64,000 nucleotides of DNA from the NCBI GenBank assembly GCA_947652115.1, contig OX393565.1:18262190-18326189 (forward strand). Reading direction: 5' to 3'. This document shows, in pieces, positions 48,138 through 58,336 of the stretch. This DNA is from Blastomussa wellsi (taxonomy: Eukaryota > Cnidaria > Anthozoa > Scleractinia > Plerogyridae). Under the pieces are notes generated by a model. It ran no database searches and was not told the origin of the DNA. It saw nothing but the letters and a program-made list of their open reading frames with translations. The position numbers and the translations under genes are program-made. How positions within the stretch are numbered: the stretch's first letter is position 1; the number at the start of each line of letters is the position of its first letter.

Positions 48138-49520
48138 ACATTTATTGTTCTCCTAGTTTATGCCTGCATTCTTCTCTATTTCTACGGTTATGGGGTTCCG
48201 CTCCACAGTTTTACGGTCGGGAAGCGCTCCGCTGTGTATTGCCTCAAGAACTAATGACTCCGTGAATCATTCTGAGAGATACTGGGCGCCTCTATTAATT
48301 ATAACGGCAAATAATTTAATTGTAAGTAGTGCTTATTACCGTATCGTAAGTTATGTATCTTTAGGCAATTGTCGTGAAATCAGTTAGTAATTGTGTCGTG
48401 AGTAGTTTGTAGTGTTGCAATAAAAGAGCCACGCTTTCAAAAAACATTAGTGGCAAAGATTAAAATGATAACATGCTATTAGGTGTTTTCATTTGTACGC
48501 GGCTCTCAGGTATACAAGCGCAGTATAGTGTTCTAGGTGAGGGGCCAAGAGGGCCCGGCCCCTACCCCCCCCCCACCCCTTATTGGAGAATATTTAAGGC
48601 CCGGAGGGCCGGAATAGGCGTGAAGGGCCTGAAAATCCCCCCCCCCCCTCCCTAAAATGATTCGTTACTGTTCATAGTCATAGAATTGCTACCGTATCCT
48701 TTCTAGTAAATTTAGGAAGTTAGTGAAGGTTTTACTCGGTCTAAAGAGAACTGGTTAAACAAATCCAATACAATGCAATGCAATGTAAATAATGAAACAT
48801 CCGCGTAATACTCGGGTTTTCTACCTGTAAACAGTGTCTTGTCGACTACGTGCTACTAAAAAAAACTTTCTTCATTCCCGAACGGTGCAAAAAGATACTT
48901 TCAGTACTAGTCTTATAGTCTTTCCCGTAAAATCGTGAAAAACAGAAATGTTTATGGAATGTTATTGTCTTACAAAGAAAAAACCATTATTATTGCTAGT
49001 GCCATGAATTGTAATAAATAAATAAAAGAATATGTTCAGAAAAGCCAATCAGGTGTGAGAAAACTAAACCGCAAACAGCAACGGTCATTAGTTTGTGGTT
49101 TTGAGGTTTGTTCGCGTGTCCTGAACTTTGCTGCGATTGGTAACTACACAATAAACATTCCAGAATTTTTTTCTGGTGTTCACCACAGTTGGTCATAGTT
49201 TAATACATCGATTGCAAATGAATTTATAAATCAATTTAGGCCGGACTGAAAAACAATACATCTGTTTGATCTTTGATAAATTTCTTGGCAATTGCTCTTG
49301 CCAACTAGCAGTTACAGTTTGAAAAGGAATAAATGTGATGTTCTTCTAAAATAAATAATTTCATTCAGCATCTGTCCGCCACGTTTACTTGCCTGAATGA
49401 CAGATAAGGCGTGGAATGATAAGACGGGGTGATTATAGCGTCATAAGTCATGTTCCTCGACCAATCAGAATGCCTAATTTCTTACAATTACTTCTGGAAT
49501 TATACTTAGTAGTAGTAGGG
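48138..49520. other. Spacer with no recognised gene
   Basis: Contains two C-rich runs (near 48565-48575 and 48638-48652) in a GGCCC-rich segment, and short frames only. Confidence 0.5.
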
Positions 49521-49895
49521 GTCTGTTTGCGCACAAGCCAATCAGAAGCCAGGATTTTTTAGTAGACCATCAGAAAGCCGGATATGGATATAAATCACGC
49601 CACAACAGGAAATGAGTTTAAAACAAGTATATTCTCAAAATTACACTATTAACAAGCGAGATGAAAGTGTGTGTGTGTTCGATTGCATTTAATCCGTGTG
49701 ATTTCTTCGATCTCAAGCAACAGGAAACCCAGCGTCACCATTACATTCTTTGATATGAACTGACATTTTAGTAAACAGTGAAAGATGTTATTAATTCATC
49801 GAGAGAAGGTACATTTCATCACTCAAGACAAAGGTTCTTTTTCTGACGTCACATGTTTTGGTCATGGCTTCTGATTGGCTAGTGCGCAAACAGAC
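49521..49895. mobile_element. MITE (about 375 bp)
   Basis: The ends GTCTGTTTGCGCACAAGCCA and TGGCTAGTGCGCAAACAGAC are near-perfect inverted repeats that extend into ATCAGAAGCCA/ATGGCTTCTGAT. Non-coding. Confidence 0.7.
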
Positions 49896-50135
49896 AGCTC
49901 AATGTTAAGTTCTCATCAAGGGATTACTGCTTTTGGTTATTACGCGCCCAACTCTGATACAAATATTAAATGCGTCAACCAGAAATTAAGGTAAAAAGGT
50001 AAATATAATAAATTAAGGTATCTGAAAGGCTATAAGAGACATCTGGCCAGGAACGACATTCTGACTCTCATCAATCGATGCAGCCATTTCTCCTTGTGGC
50101 AAGCTGATGGTGAACTCAGGTGAATAAAATAAGCC

Positions 50136-50307
50136 ATTTCCGAGATGCTGTTTCCTGTGTTTCAAAACGAGTCTTGGTGCGCAACCTTCATATGGATATG
50201 AGTTTCATTTTAAAGACAAAAGGCGTACAAGTAAAATCATTTCCATATGAAAGGCTGCTCACCAAGACTCGTCTTGAAACAGAGGAAAGCGGCATCTCGG
50301 AAATGGT
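50136..50307. mobile_element. Palindromic MITE (about 172 bp)
   Basis: The ends CCATTTCCGAGATGC and GCATCTCGGAAATGG are inverted, and pairing extends through GAGTCTTGGTG/CACCAAGACTC and CATATGGA/TCCATATG. The open frame across it is an artefact. Confidence 0.7.
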
Positions 50308-52777
50308 CTATTGCACAGCTGTTTATGAAGTTTAAGTACCTAATGGACATGCTATATGTTATAATTACAATTGCGGTAGGCCTTTCCCGCTCTGGGCATA
50401 ATTTAATTGTTTAACGATGGTTATTTTGCAAAACGCGAAGAGTAGTGCAACTTCAGAGACCGAGACAATTTCTTTTGTATAAAATTTTGCCCTTTACTTG
50501 ATAAACAAGAAAAAAAGTAAAAATTCAAAAAAGGTTCTCACATGTTTTAAGTGTTTAGGTTTTCAGTCTGCCTTTCCTCGACCGTTGATAGCACGACTAG
50601 CTCAGTATGATTAACAAACTTGGACTTCGGCCTTTTCGATTTGAAGGCGCGCGTATTTTCGTATGTGGTGCGCGTGTTTGGTTTATTTAGTTGACGTGCA
50701 TGCTTATTTCGCAATTGAACGGTTTAATTTATTTTTAGTTGTTTTCCTTATTACTTTTTCTTGTCAGTAACTGTGCTCACGTCGTGGGTGGCTCCACCTG
50801 AAATGTTCTGCAATTGGTATAGGATTTAATGGAGCCGAAACCAATTGTGGAATTAAAAGCATTTTAGGCATGCTACTGATGAACGGTTATGGCAATTAGA
50901 TATTTTTTACAGGAGCCAACATTGAGATCGTGGTCTGTCGCCTTTGAATTGTCCAACTCGTGCAATGATGGCTGTCCTCTGATTTTTTCATTCAACGATT
51001 TCTGAATTGGACAGCATGTAGTCCTGTTGCAAATACTAATTTTGACGTTGCTTTCGAGTTTCCAAACAATGGCTCCAGCCCTGGAGTTATCCAAGTACAA
51101 GCCAGTCATCAGAGTGTGGCACAATTTCCGACTAGCATAAACTGAAAATGATGGTCATTTACCTCTACTATTATGCATTGTAGTCACCATCTGTCTTCTC
51201 ATTCGTTAAAAGCCCACAGTTACCTCTGGGAAACAGCGCAACCTACAGATTATTCACAAATCCGCTGGCAGATTAGTGAATAATCTTACGCTTTGATGTT
51301 TTTGGAAGGAGTTTATTCTGCGTATAGCAACGGCAGTTCCATGCATCTCATCCCGTTTAAGCCCTGTAATTAACACAAGTAACTGCCAACTTTTATTGTC
51401 AATTATCTCGTGAATTTGTGCGGTCAGGAATCCTTATGCCACATTGCATCTATGTTATCAGTTTTTTTAGCGAACGGTTCTTTGAGCGCAATACCAAGCA
51501 AAAAAGTCTCTGAAAAGAGAAAGAAACGACAAGTACTGCGTCAGACTAGGCACGAAAAATGTAATTAACACAAGTATTTTTTATTATTATTGAAATTCAC
51601 TGCGATGATCATTTCTCATGTTCAGTTTTGTTTCAGATACTGACAGCCCAGAAATATAGTCCCGTATTGAGTTCAATACAAATTTCACAGGTGCTAGTTG
51701 ACATATAGACCTAATGTACACTCACAAGCCAACATTTGCATTATATAAATTCGCAGACCGTTCAACACCGCCTTGTATCGGGGCGAAGAAATCTCTTGTA
51801 ACACGGAAACTGGATCAATACTGATAGCTATTCTGGTAACTTCAGAAATCTCTGTGAATAAGCCAACCTCGAAAAAATGGTAAAAACGGCAAAAGTCTTT
51901 TAAAATTATGTGCCGACGTGAAACCTTAAACATCTTGCATTAGTTATTTTACCGATAGAAGTGTTTTTCTTGGCAGATATCATGCACCTTTACTTCCACT
52001 ACATAATATAGAATCATCTTAATCTTTTTAAAAGAAAAATATCTTTCCTATAATTTGGCTCAAATTATAGGACTCAAATGAGATGGTTTTTCAACTCACC
52101 ATTGGCTAACTTTATTTGCCTATTTGTGTGTTTTGGTATTTTGTTTCACGAAGAAGCGCTTGAAACCTGGGGCCTCGATGCAAAAACTCCTTCCAGCTCC
52201 AGTGACATTTTTTAGGGAGTTTTAATATGAGTGATAATAATCATTTCTGTCACGTCGACGGACTTAAATTCACTTACTAAGTACTGAAATTAATTCACCT
52301 TATGAGATGAATAATTGTATACCAGTATTGACAGACAGTCACTCGGTGTGTAAATAAGTTTGAGCTCAAAATTGAAAGCACTATTACGACCTGACAAGGA
52401 TTCCCTAAGCATAAACTGGCAGCAATGAAAACCTGTACCATCCATGGCTGCACGAAGAGAGGCAATGAGAGGCCATTCCTTTTGAGCGTTGCTGTTGCCA
52501 TTGGTATTTGCAATTTTGACAACTTGGCCTAACCGTATCACTGTTGCAAATTTTGGTAAGTTCGTCCCAAGTAAGCCAAAAGCATCAACCTTTGAAACAG
52601 TTTTTGTAATGGTCTGGAATTCAGAAGTGTAGGCTGTGAGTAGTATAGGTCGCTTAATGGGTCCGTAACCAATCACAGAGCAGCATACAGCACACGTGAC
52701 GCGTCTCGACCAATCAGATTGCCGGATTTCATCCAAGATGGCCTCCGGACTTTTTAATGAGCAAAAATTATTCAGTC
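50308..52777. other. Host spacer left of the Polinton
   Basis: No gene recognised. The largest frame (52736-52290, minus strand, 148 codons) has no known motif. The sequence is AT-rich up to about 52770, after which base composition rises in GC. Confidence 0.5.
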
Positions 52778-52885
52778 TGACGTCATCCCTGAGGAAAACT
52801 GCGCCCCAGACCTCTACGTAGGTTCTGGACCCGTCTCACGGATTTCCAGGGCTAATCGATAAAAATCGATAATGGGATGACGTCA
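52778..52885. promoter_or_regulatory. Inverted 12-mer containing CRE-like TGACGTCA near the element's left end
   Basis: TGACGTCATCCC (52778-52789) and GGGATGACGTCA (52874-52885) are perfect inverted repeats with 84 bases between them, each containing the palindrome TGACGTCA. ATCGATAAAAATCGAT lies beside the right copy. It may be part of the terminal repeat or a promoter; this is inference. Confidence 0.4.
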
Positions 52886-53095
52886 TGGCTTTCCGGTCCC
52901 CCGCTCCTGAAGGGAGCGTATTATTTTCCAGTCCTTTCGCTAGATGGGGCACTCCTCGGGGATTGGTTACCCGCGACTCGTGTTGGGATCCCTGACCTAG
53001 CGAAAAGAGCGGAAAAGGGTATCATCGGGGTGCCACCCCGACTCATTGTCGCCGGAACTATTTACAAATTAAACGCACGCAACTATTTACAATAT

Positions 53096-53326
53096 TTACA
53101 AATTGCAGAGGAGCTCGGCCATCTCCACGTCGTGCTCGTCCAAGTCGTGCTTGTAACCGTACGGGTAGGACGTGAAGGTTTCGAAGTCGACCACCCTCTT
53201 GTCGAAGACTAGACCGTACTGTTTGGTTCGTGGTGATACCTTTAGGCGTTTCGTGGCAGGATCCCGTGTGAAAAAGTGGGGGTTGGTCACCTCCACGTCT
53301 CTGCGAACTCCTTGGGGATCCGTGAG
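53096..53326 (-). pseudogene. C-terminal extension of DNA polymerase B beyond an in-frame stop
   Basis: Same frame as polB, 76 codons after the TAA at 53327-53329, ending at its own stop at 53096. It contains NPHFFTRDPATKRLKVSP and FDKRVVDFETFTSYPYGY, which I recognise as the usual C-terminal end of Polinton polymerases. The family length therefore includes it. A nonsense mutation, stop readthrough or an assembly error could explain the break. Confidence 0.75.
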
Positions 53327-56300
53327 TTACTCCAGCAGGTTCCGCTTGAGTATCTCGTAGTTGAGTTGCGCGGAACCACGTACGGATTTCAGGGAGAACC
53401 CTCGCACCTTGCAACAGACTTGACCCTGGTCGGACACGAAGCCGTAGTTTTTGGGGCCACCCGACACGAACTCTATGATGTAGTCGTCGGGTCGTCTGTG
53501 ATCTTCGAGTTCGTCGGTCATGTCTCCCAGGTAGTCGCCCAAGGGAATGTCGACGAGACCCGGTTTCCACTTGTACACCACAGAGTCCGTGTCGAAGTAG
53601 ATGACTTGGGTGGTGAGTTTCTCTAGGTAGGAATAGAGTTTTAAACGCGCCCAGCAGGTGGTGAAGGCGGCTACGAAGACGTTTGTCTTCCCGTTGTCGA
53701 CCTGGTTGGAAGCCATGTTGGTGTAAACTACTTCCAACACTTCGTCGTTGCAGATGCGGATCTGGCGGATGTTCCACAACGGGTTGGAGACGGCTTCGAA
53801 GAGTGCGGCAGGTGTGGAGATGGCAACGGTGGTGGGTTTGTCTAGGTTTTCTCCGAATTTGCCCCAGAACGAGTTCAGCATGAGTTTGGCGGTGGCTTTT
53901 CGGCCTGGGTTCTTGGTGATGAGGGCTGGGTCCAACGAGATACCCTCGTGCTCCTGGTAGTCGGCGACGTACTCTTGCTGTTGTTGAGGGGTGGTGACAC
54001 CACGAGGATATCCTGCCGATTCTTGTTTGGCCTTTAACCATGTGTTCACATAATTGGCAAAGAGCCCCGTCTTGCGCTGTTCCGCGGGAAAATGCCACAC
54101 CTCGTGGATCGTGACGATGGTGTACCCCATCTCTACAGCCTTGATCAGCTCGGGTGTACACCACGTACCGGTCAGCATGCGTTCTTCGTCCGTGTTAGAG
54201 CAAACGCAAGAACGGTCCGCGAACGGTTTGGACATTTCCGTCTCTACGCAGGAACGGCATAGAGGAAAGACCAGCTTTCCACCGCAACGGTACGGCAACA
54301 CGGGATGGAAGAGCTCGTACGGCGGGAGCACGGTGACTTTGGCCATGCCGAAGTAGCTCGCTATGTTCTGGTCTTCCGGGTGAGTGATGATGGTAGGATG
54401 ACCCACAGGATACTCGGCGTACTTGTTGACCCAAGGGTAGAGCGACGTCACATCCACGTACTTGATGCGTTCCCCTTGGGTCTTGTCCACACACGAGTAA
54501 AGGCTGACGGCATTGGTGCGTCCACCGAAGAACGCGTCCCGTGGTTGGAGGGGTTCTTCTACTTGAATGGTGGATAGGAAGGTTTGTAGGACCGCCTCCG
54601 TCTTCACCATCTTATCCCACTCGCATTCCCACACGATGACCAGGTTGTACCCTTCGTTTGACAGATTGTTCTCTTTAACCTTGGTGGCCTCGCGCAGTTC
54701 GTCAAAGGTGCGATCGCTCACGTTGCTTTGTTGATGACGACTCGGAAAACAAGTGAGACACCCGTGCCACAAACACCCTTGAAATTCGTACACCGTGTTG
54801 GTGAGAGCGTCAAAGCCATCGACCAAGTATGAACGGGCCTGAGTGAACAACCGTTTTTCACCACCGTTGTGGGCGTGTCGTACGCGGTCCCCTTGGTGTT
54901 GGCAGGACGGAGAAGCATTCGTTCTCAATCTGTGCTCTTGCCACGCCAACCATTTGAGAGCCTTGATGGATTGGTTGGAGGTCGCACCGTGCCAACCGTT
55001 GGGAGGTTCTACCGCGACGGTGTTGTTGGGAAGCTGTTTCTTTCGCCAGTAGCGATTGCAGGCGGAGGCGATGGTGATACATTTTTCCATCGGATTGAAC
55101 TCGGCCTTCTCTTCGAACTCTCCCTGAAACTTTTGGCAGCCTGCCTTGAGTAGTTTTACGTCCGAGACGCAGTACGCTTCCATCTCCGTTTTTAGGACGA
55201 AGTGGTAGTCGTTGGCGACCTTGACGGCGTACCACGTCTCGAACGCAGCTTTGACTTTGGCAGACATGCCTTCTGGGTCGTAGGTGTCTGCGGGTGGCAT
55301 CGGTCCTTCGTAATCTTGATGGTCGGCGGTGTTGAAGAGATGAGGGAAGAAACCCTTACACTGTTCGGTGATGCCGAAGGTGTCGGGAAAGGCTGACAGC
55401 GGGAACGGCAGAAAGCAGAGGGAGTCCACGAACTTGATGTCACCCGTGGAGAGGGAGAGCACTTTGGTCCCGATGTTGATCTTGTTTTCCACGGTGCGAT
55501 GAGTGTCGTACAGGTGTTTCAACACGAACATGCCATCGTACCCCTTGAAATTATGGAAGACGCAGATGACTTTGCGCGTGTCTCCGTATTCGTCAATCGT
55601 CAACCCGTCCAGGTATTCCATCAAGTCCGCGGTGCATGATGGACCGTAGAAGGAGAGCGTATCGTCTTCGTCTTCTGGCTCTACACACACGAGGATGGGT
55701 GTCTGAACACCGTCGGTGTCGGTGACGGCTTCGTAGTCCGCGTACACGAAGAGGGGTTTCGGTTTTTCGACCCACGCTTGACCGTCCTCGTCCATCTCCA
55801 CGATGCCGCGAGTACCCACTTCGGCCAAGGGTATCTTCATCAATTTGGGCTCGTCCTCCTCAGGGTCCAAGGGTTGGATGTAGCATTTGTGGGAGGCCAG
55901 CTCCACCTTTTTTTCGCAGAAACGGCACTTGTCCCACCCGCACTTGTGTTTGTATCGCTTTCTGCTTTTCTTTTCTTTGGAGGCAGCGTCGTAGGTCTTG
56001 CAACAGGAAAGACACTTTTTCTTTACATCGCACAAGGAACGGAGTGTCTTGGTCCCTTGTAAATGAGAATTGTAGCAAGAGTCGCCGAAGAAAAGACGAT
56101 GGCATAGGTCGCAGGCAAGAGAGGGTTGTGGGAACGCACCGGGTGCAAGAGCAGCTTTGGCCGAGGTAAAGTCCGGGCACTTGGTCTTCTCGCACGAACG
56201 GCACCATTTGCCTTTGCAGGGATGATGGTCGATGTCGTCGTGATCGTAGCCTCGATCGCAGTCGTGGCAGTAATAAGAGGGCGACAGGAACCCACCGTAC

Positions 56301-56401
56301 GAGCTGCACCCGTGGTAATGCGCGTCGACCTTGAGGAGGAGAATCTGTTTGGGGGCAGGTGGTCCCGCAAAGACGATACAATGGGGTTTGTCCACGGACA
56401 T
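53327..56401 (-). CDS. polB: Protein-primed family B DNA polymerase
   Basis: 1024 codons from the first Met. The N-terminus is rich in Cys/His pairs (about residues 45-175; CHDC, CRSC, CDLC, CLSC, CRFC). The 3'-5' exonuclease has YADYE (219-224), NFKGYD (284-289) and YCVSD (410-414). Palm motifs are DVTSLYP (650-656), KLMLNSFWGKFG (839-850) and YFDTDS (935-940), all intact. By family it replicates the linear genome using a terminal protein. Two oddities: a TAA at 53327-53329 cuts off a C-terminal stretch still open in the same frame to 53096, and polymerase-like sequence seems to continue upstream of the Met to about 56467 without an ATG. It runs opposite to the other genes. Confidence 0.95.
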   Translation of the reverse strand: MSVDKPHCIVFAGPPAPKQILLLKVDAHYHGCSSYGGFLSPSYYCHDCDRGYDHDDIDHHPCKGKWCRSCEKTKCPDFTSAKAALAPGAFPQPSLACDLCHRLFFGDSCYNSHLQGTKTLRSLCDVKKKCLSCCKTYDAASKEKKSRKRYKHKCGWDKCRFCEKKVELASHKCYIQPLDPEEDEPKLMKIPLAEVGTRGIVEMDEDGQAWVEKPKPLFVYADYEAVTDTDGVQTPILVCVEPEDEDDTLSFYGPSCTADLMEYLDGLTIDEYGDTRKVICVFHNFKGYDGMFVLKHLYDTHRTVENKINIGTKVLSLSTGDIKFVDSLCFLPFPLSAFPDTFGITEQCKGFFPHLFNTADHQDYEGPMPPADTYDPEGMSAKVKAAFETWYAVKVANDYHFVLKTEMEAYCVSDVKLLKAGCQKFQGEFEEKAEFNPMEKCITIASACNRYWRKKQLPNNTVAVEPPNGWHGATSNQSIKALKWLAWQEHRLRTNASPSCQHQGDRVRHAHNGGEKRLFTQARSYLVDGFDALTNTVYEFQGCLWHGCLTCFPSRHQQSNVSDRTFDELREATKVKENNLSNEGYNLVIVWECEWDKMVKTEAVLQTFLSTIQVEEPLQPRDAFFGGRTNAVSLYSCVDKTQGERIKYVDVTSLYPWVNKYAEYPVGHPTIITHPEDQNIASYFGMAKVTVLPPYELFHPVLPYRCGGKLVFPLCRSCVETEMSKPFADRSCVCSNTDEERMLTGTWCTPELIKAVEMGYTIVTIHEVWHFPAEQRKTGLFANYVNTWLKAKQESAGYPRGVTTPQQQQEYVADYQEHEGISLDPALITKNPGRKATAKLMLNSFWGKFGENLDKPTTVAISTPAALFEAVSNPLWNIRQIRICNDEVLEVVYTNMASNQVDNGKTNVFVAAFTTCWARLKLYSYLEKLTTQVIYFDTDSVVYKWKPGLVDIPLGDYLGDMTDELEDHRRPDDYIIEFVSGGPKNYGFVSDQGQVCCKVRGFSLKSVRGSAQLNYEILKRNLLE

Positions 56402-56487
56402 GACCTTGATCTGGTATCGGGGAAGAACCGCTTGAAACTTTTGGAGTTCGGCAATACCGCAAGGGCTATCGGGCGTTCGTCAAAGGG

Positions 56488-56973
56488 ATGAACGACGTGT
56501 ACTTGTTCCAGCACAGGTGGTTCGACTATCATCACGCGCAAAACAAATTCGTGATCTGCGACAAGCCTGATTTGGAAGGTGACGCCGTCATCGTCACCGG
56601 CGACGAGGTCGCTCTGTCGTTCTCTGCCGTGCACGCCCTGGAATCTCTGTTCAGTTGTTTGACGACGGCGCGCGATCTGATCGACGACGATATAGTGAAC
56701 CCCTTCGATCTGAAGGTGGAGGACACCTACGATTACAAACGACTGTGCGACAGACTCGTCCGACTGTTGTACGCGGAAAGAGAGACGAGCGAATTCTGGT
56801 TCGCCAAGACCAGGACCCTGGTGCGCGACTACGGATGCGACATTTGCAGAGAAGAATGGGACGCTTTAGAAGCCAGTGACATGAACTTGTACGATAAGGA
56901 ATTAAGAGAATTTAGATCGTCTTGTAACGACGTAGGGTGTTGCTACGTCAAGGGTGCCTTTTTTTGTGAATAA
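56488..56973 (+). CDS. Hypothetical Polinton protein (161 aa)
   Basis: Divergent from polB, with 86 bases between the two starts. Acidic and Cys-containing (CDICREEW, CCYVKGAFFCE at the C-terminus). No signal peptide or membrane segment. Its base composition and codon use match the neighbouring element genes, and the frame is intact. I do not recognise the family. The position between PolB and integrase suggests an early or regulatory role, but this is a guess. Confidence 0.6.
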   Translation: MNDVYLFQHRWFDYHHAQNKFVICDKPDLEGDAVIVTGDEVALSFSAVHALESLFSCLTTARDLIDDDIVNPFDLKVEDTYDYKRLCDRLVRLLYAERETSEFWFAKTRTLVRDYGCDICREEWDALEASDMNLYDKELREFRSSCNDVGCCYVKGAFFCE

Positions 56974-57009
56974 AAGTTCATTGTTTACCCTGTTGTCTTC
57001 ATTCGAGTC

Positions 57010-57171
57010 ATGAATAGCGAAGCGTACTGGTGTTGGGTGAAAGACGTGTGTCTACGCGTCTATCTCAAATACGGACAAGGGATCACGGTTCCCTTAGATC
57101 CCGTCCACAATCCTTTGCATGTTTTCGACGAGGCCGACGTACAAAACAAACCCTTTTCGCCGTCTACATAA
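57010..57171 (+). CDS. Small hypothetical protein (53 aa)
   Basis: Starts at ATG 57010 (MNSEAYWCWVKDVCLRVYL) and ends TAA 57169-57171. Its last base is the first base of the next ATG (TAATG). Not recognised. Support comes from the precise overlap with the next frame and element-like composition. Confidence 0.45.
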   Translation: MNSEAYWCWVKDVCLRVYLKYGQGITVPLDPVHNPLHVFDEADVQNKPFSPST

Positions 57172-57287
57172 TGTGGTTGAGGTACCAACCCCACGCATTC
57201 GATTGGTTCAATTGTCTGTTGAAGCAACGCGACGACCTGGTACGGGATTGCACGGTACGACTGACCTCCATTCTGGCGACGACATGA
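57171..57287 (+). CDS. Small hypothetical protein (38 aa)
   Basis: Starts MWLRYQPHAFDWFNCLLKQR. The stop TGA (57285-57287) overlaps the integrase start (57284) as ATGA. It may be a coding peptide or a short upstream frame that delivers ribosomes to integrase. Not recognised. Confidence 0.4.
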   Translation: MWLRYQPHAFDWFNCLLKQRDDLVRDCTVRLTSILATT

Positions 57288-58336
57288 AACGAGCATTGCA
57301 GAACTACGTCGATCCTTCCAAACCTGGTAGTTTGGGAGGCGTGCATCGGTTTGCCAGAGCCCACCGACTCGACCCGACTAAAGTCAAGAAACTCTTGGAA
57401 ACGGAACTCGCGTACACGTTACACAAACCCAGAAGGAGACGTTACCCCACCTTACCCGTGTTGGTGTTCGGCATGGACGAGCAATGGGTGGCCGACCTGA
57501 TCGAGGTGCAAAACATCGCGAGAGAAAACAAAGGGTACAGGTACCTGCTGACGGTCGTGGACGCTCTTTCCAAGTACGCGTGGGTAGAACCGGTCAAAAA
57601 CAAGACGGGGAAAGCCGTGACGGAAGCCTTCGCCAAGATCTTGAAGCGAGCCAAAGGTAGAAAACCGATCAATTTACAGACGGACGACGGTAAAGAATTT
57701 TACAACAAGACCTTTGCAGAGTTCGCGAAACGTCGAGGCATCCATCACTTTTCCACGGCCGGAGACACCAAAGCCAGCATCGTCGAGAGGTTCAACCGCA
57801 CCCTGAAGGAACGCATGTACAGGTACTTCACTGCCGCGAACACGACGAATTACACCAAAGTGCTGCTTGCCTTGGTGAAAGGGTACAACGTCTCGTTTCA
57901 CCGAAGCATCGGCATGGCACCCGCCAAAGTGAACTCGGCCAACCAAGAAGCCGTGTGGAACGTGTTGTACGCCAAGAAGAAAAAAAGAAGACGTCGCGGC
58001 AGCGAATTCAAAGTGGGCGACAAGGTACGTCTCAACACGAAATTTCGTCCTTTTCAGAAAGGTTACTTGCCCGGATGGACGGAGGAAGTGTTCGTGGTAC
58101 GCCGAGTGAAGCTGGGACCACCTCTGACCACTTACAAGTTGGACGAATACGACGGCACTCCTCTTAAAGGCACGTTTTACAAGCAGGATTTGCAAAAAGT
58201 GTCGGTGGGAGACGACGACCTGTTCAGGGTGGAAAAGATTCTGAAACGAAAAGGTACAAAAGTCCTGGTGCGTTTGAAAGGATGGCCAATCAAATACGAT
58301 AGCTGGATCGACAAGAAAGCTCTGGTGACACGATGA
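57284..58336 (+). CDS. int: Polinton integrase with C-terminal chromodomain
   Basis: 350 aa from ATG 57284, chosen because it overlaps the previous stop; an in-frame upstream Met at 57119 is less likely. The N-terminal part (residues 18-53) precedes the rve catalytic core with D71 (VADLIE), D134 (LQTDDGKEF) and E168 (IVERFNRT). A basic linker (KKKKRRRRG) and an SH3-like segment (FKVGDKVRLNTKFRPFQKGY) follow. The chromodomain is at about 300-347 (FRVEKILKRKG ... LKGWPIKYDSW). It should insert the linear element DNA into the genome; the chromodomain may direct this to marked chromatin. All catalytic residues are present. Confidence 0.95.
   Translation: MKRALQNYVDPSKPGSLGGVHRFARAHRLDPTKVKKLLETELAYTLHKPRRRRYPTLPVLVFGMDEQWVADLIEVQNIARENKGYRYLLTVVDALSKYAWVEPVKNKTGKAVTEAFAKILKRAKGRKPINLQTDDGKEFYNKTFAEFAKRRGIHHFSTAGDTKASIVERFNRTLKERMYRYFTAANTTNYTKVLLALVKGYNVSFHRSIGMAPAKVNSANQEAVWNVLYAKKKKRRRRGSEFKVGDKVRLNTKFRPFQKGYLPGWTEEVFVVRRVKLGPPLTTYKLDEYDGTPLKGTFYKQDLQKVSVGDDDLFRVEKILKRKGTKVLVRLKGWPIKYDSWIDKKALVTR

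Noticed and set aside
50120..50335. 71-codon plus-strand frame
   Set aside because: Spans a palindromic MITE, which explains it.
52290..52736. 148-codon minus-strand frame left of the Polinton
   Set aside because: No motif, not continued by neighbouring exons; composition like host spacer.
53058..54164. 368-codon minus-strand frame rich in Arg and His
   Set aside because: Shadow of the DNA polymerase B gene in another frame; composition is typical of GC-rich antisense or shifted frames.
55860..56634. 200-codon minus-strand frames at the start of polB
   Set aside because: Overlap the polymerase coding frame and show no family motif of their own.
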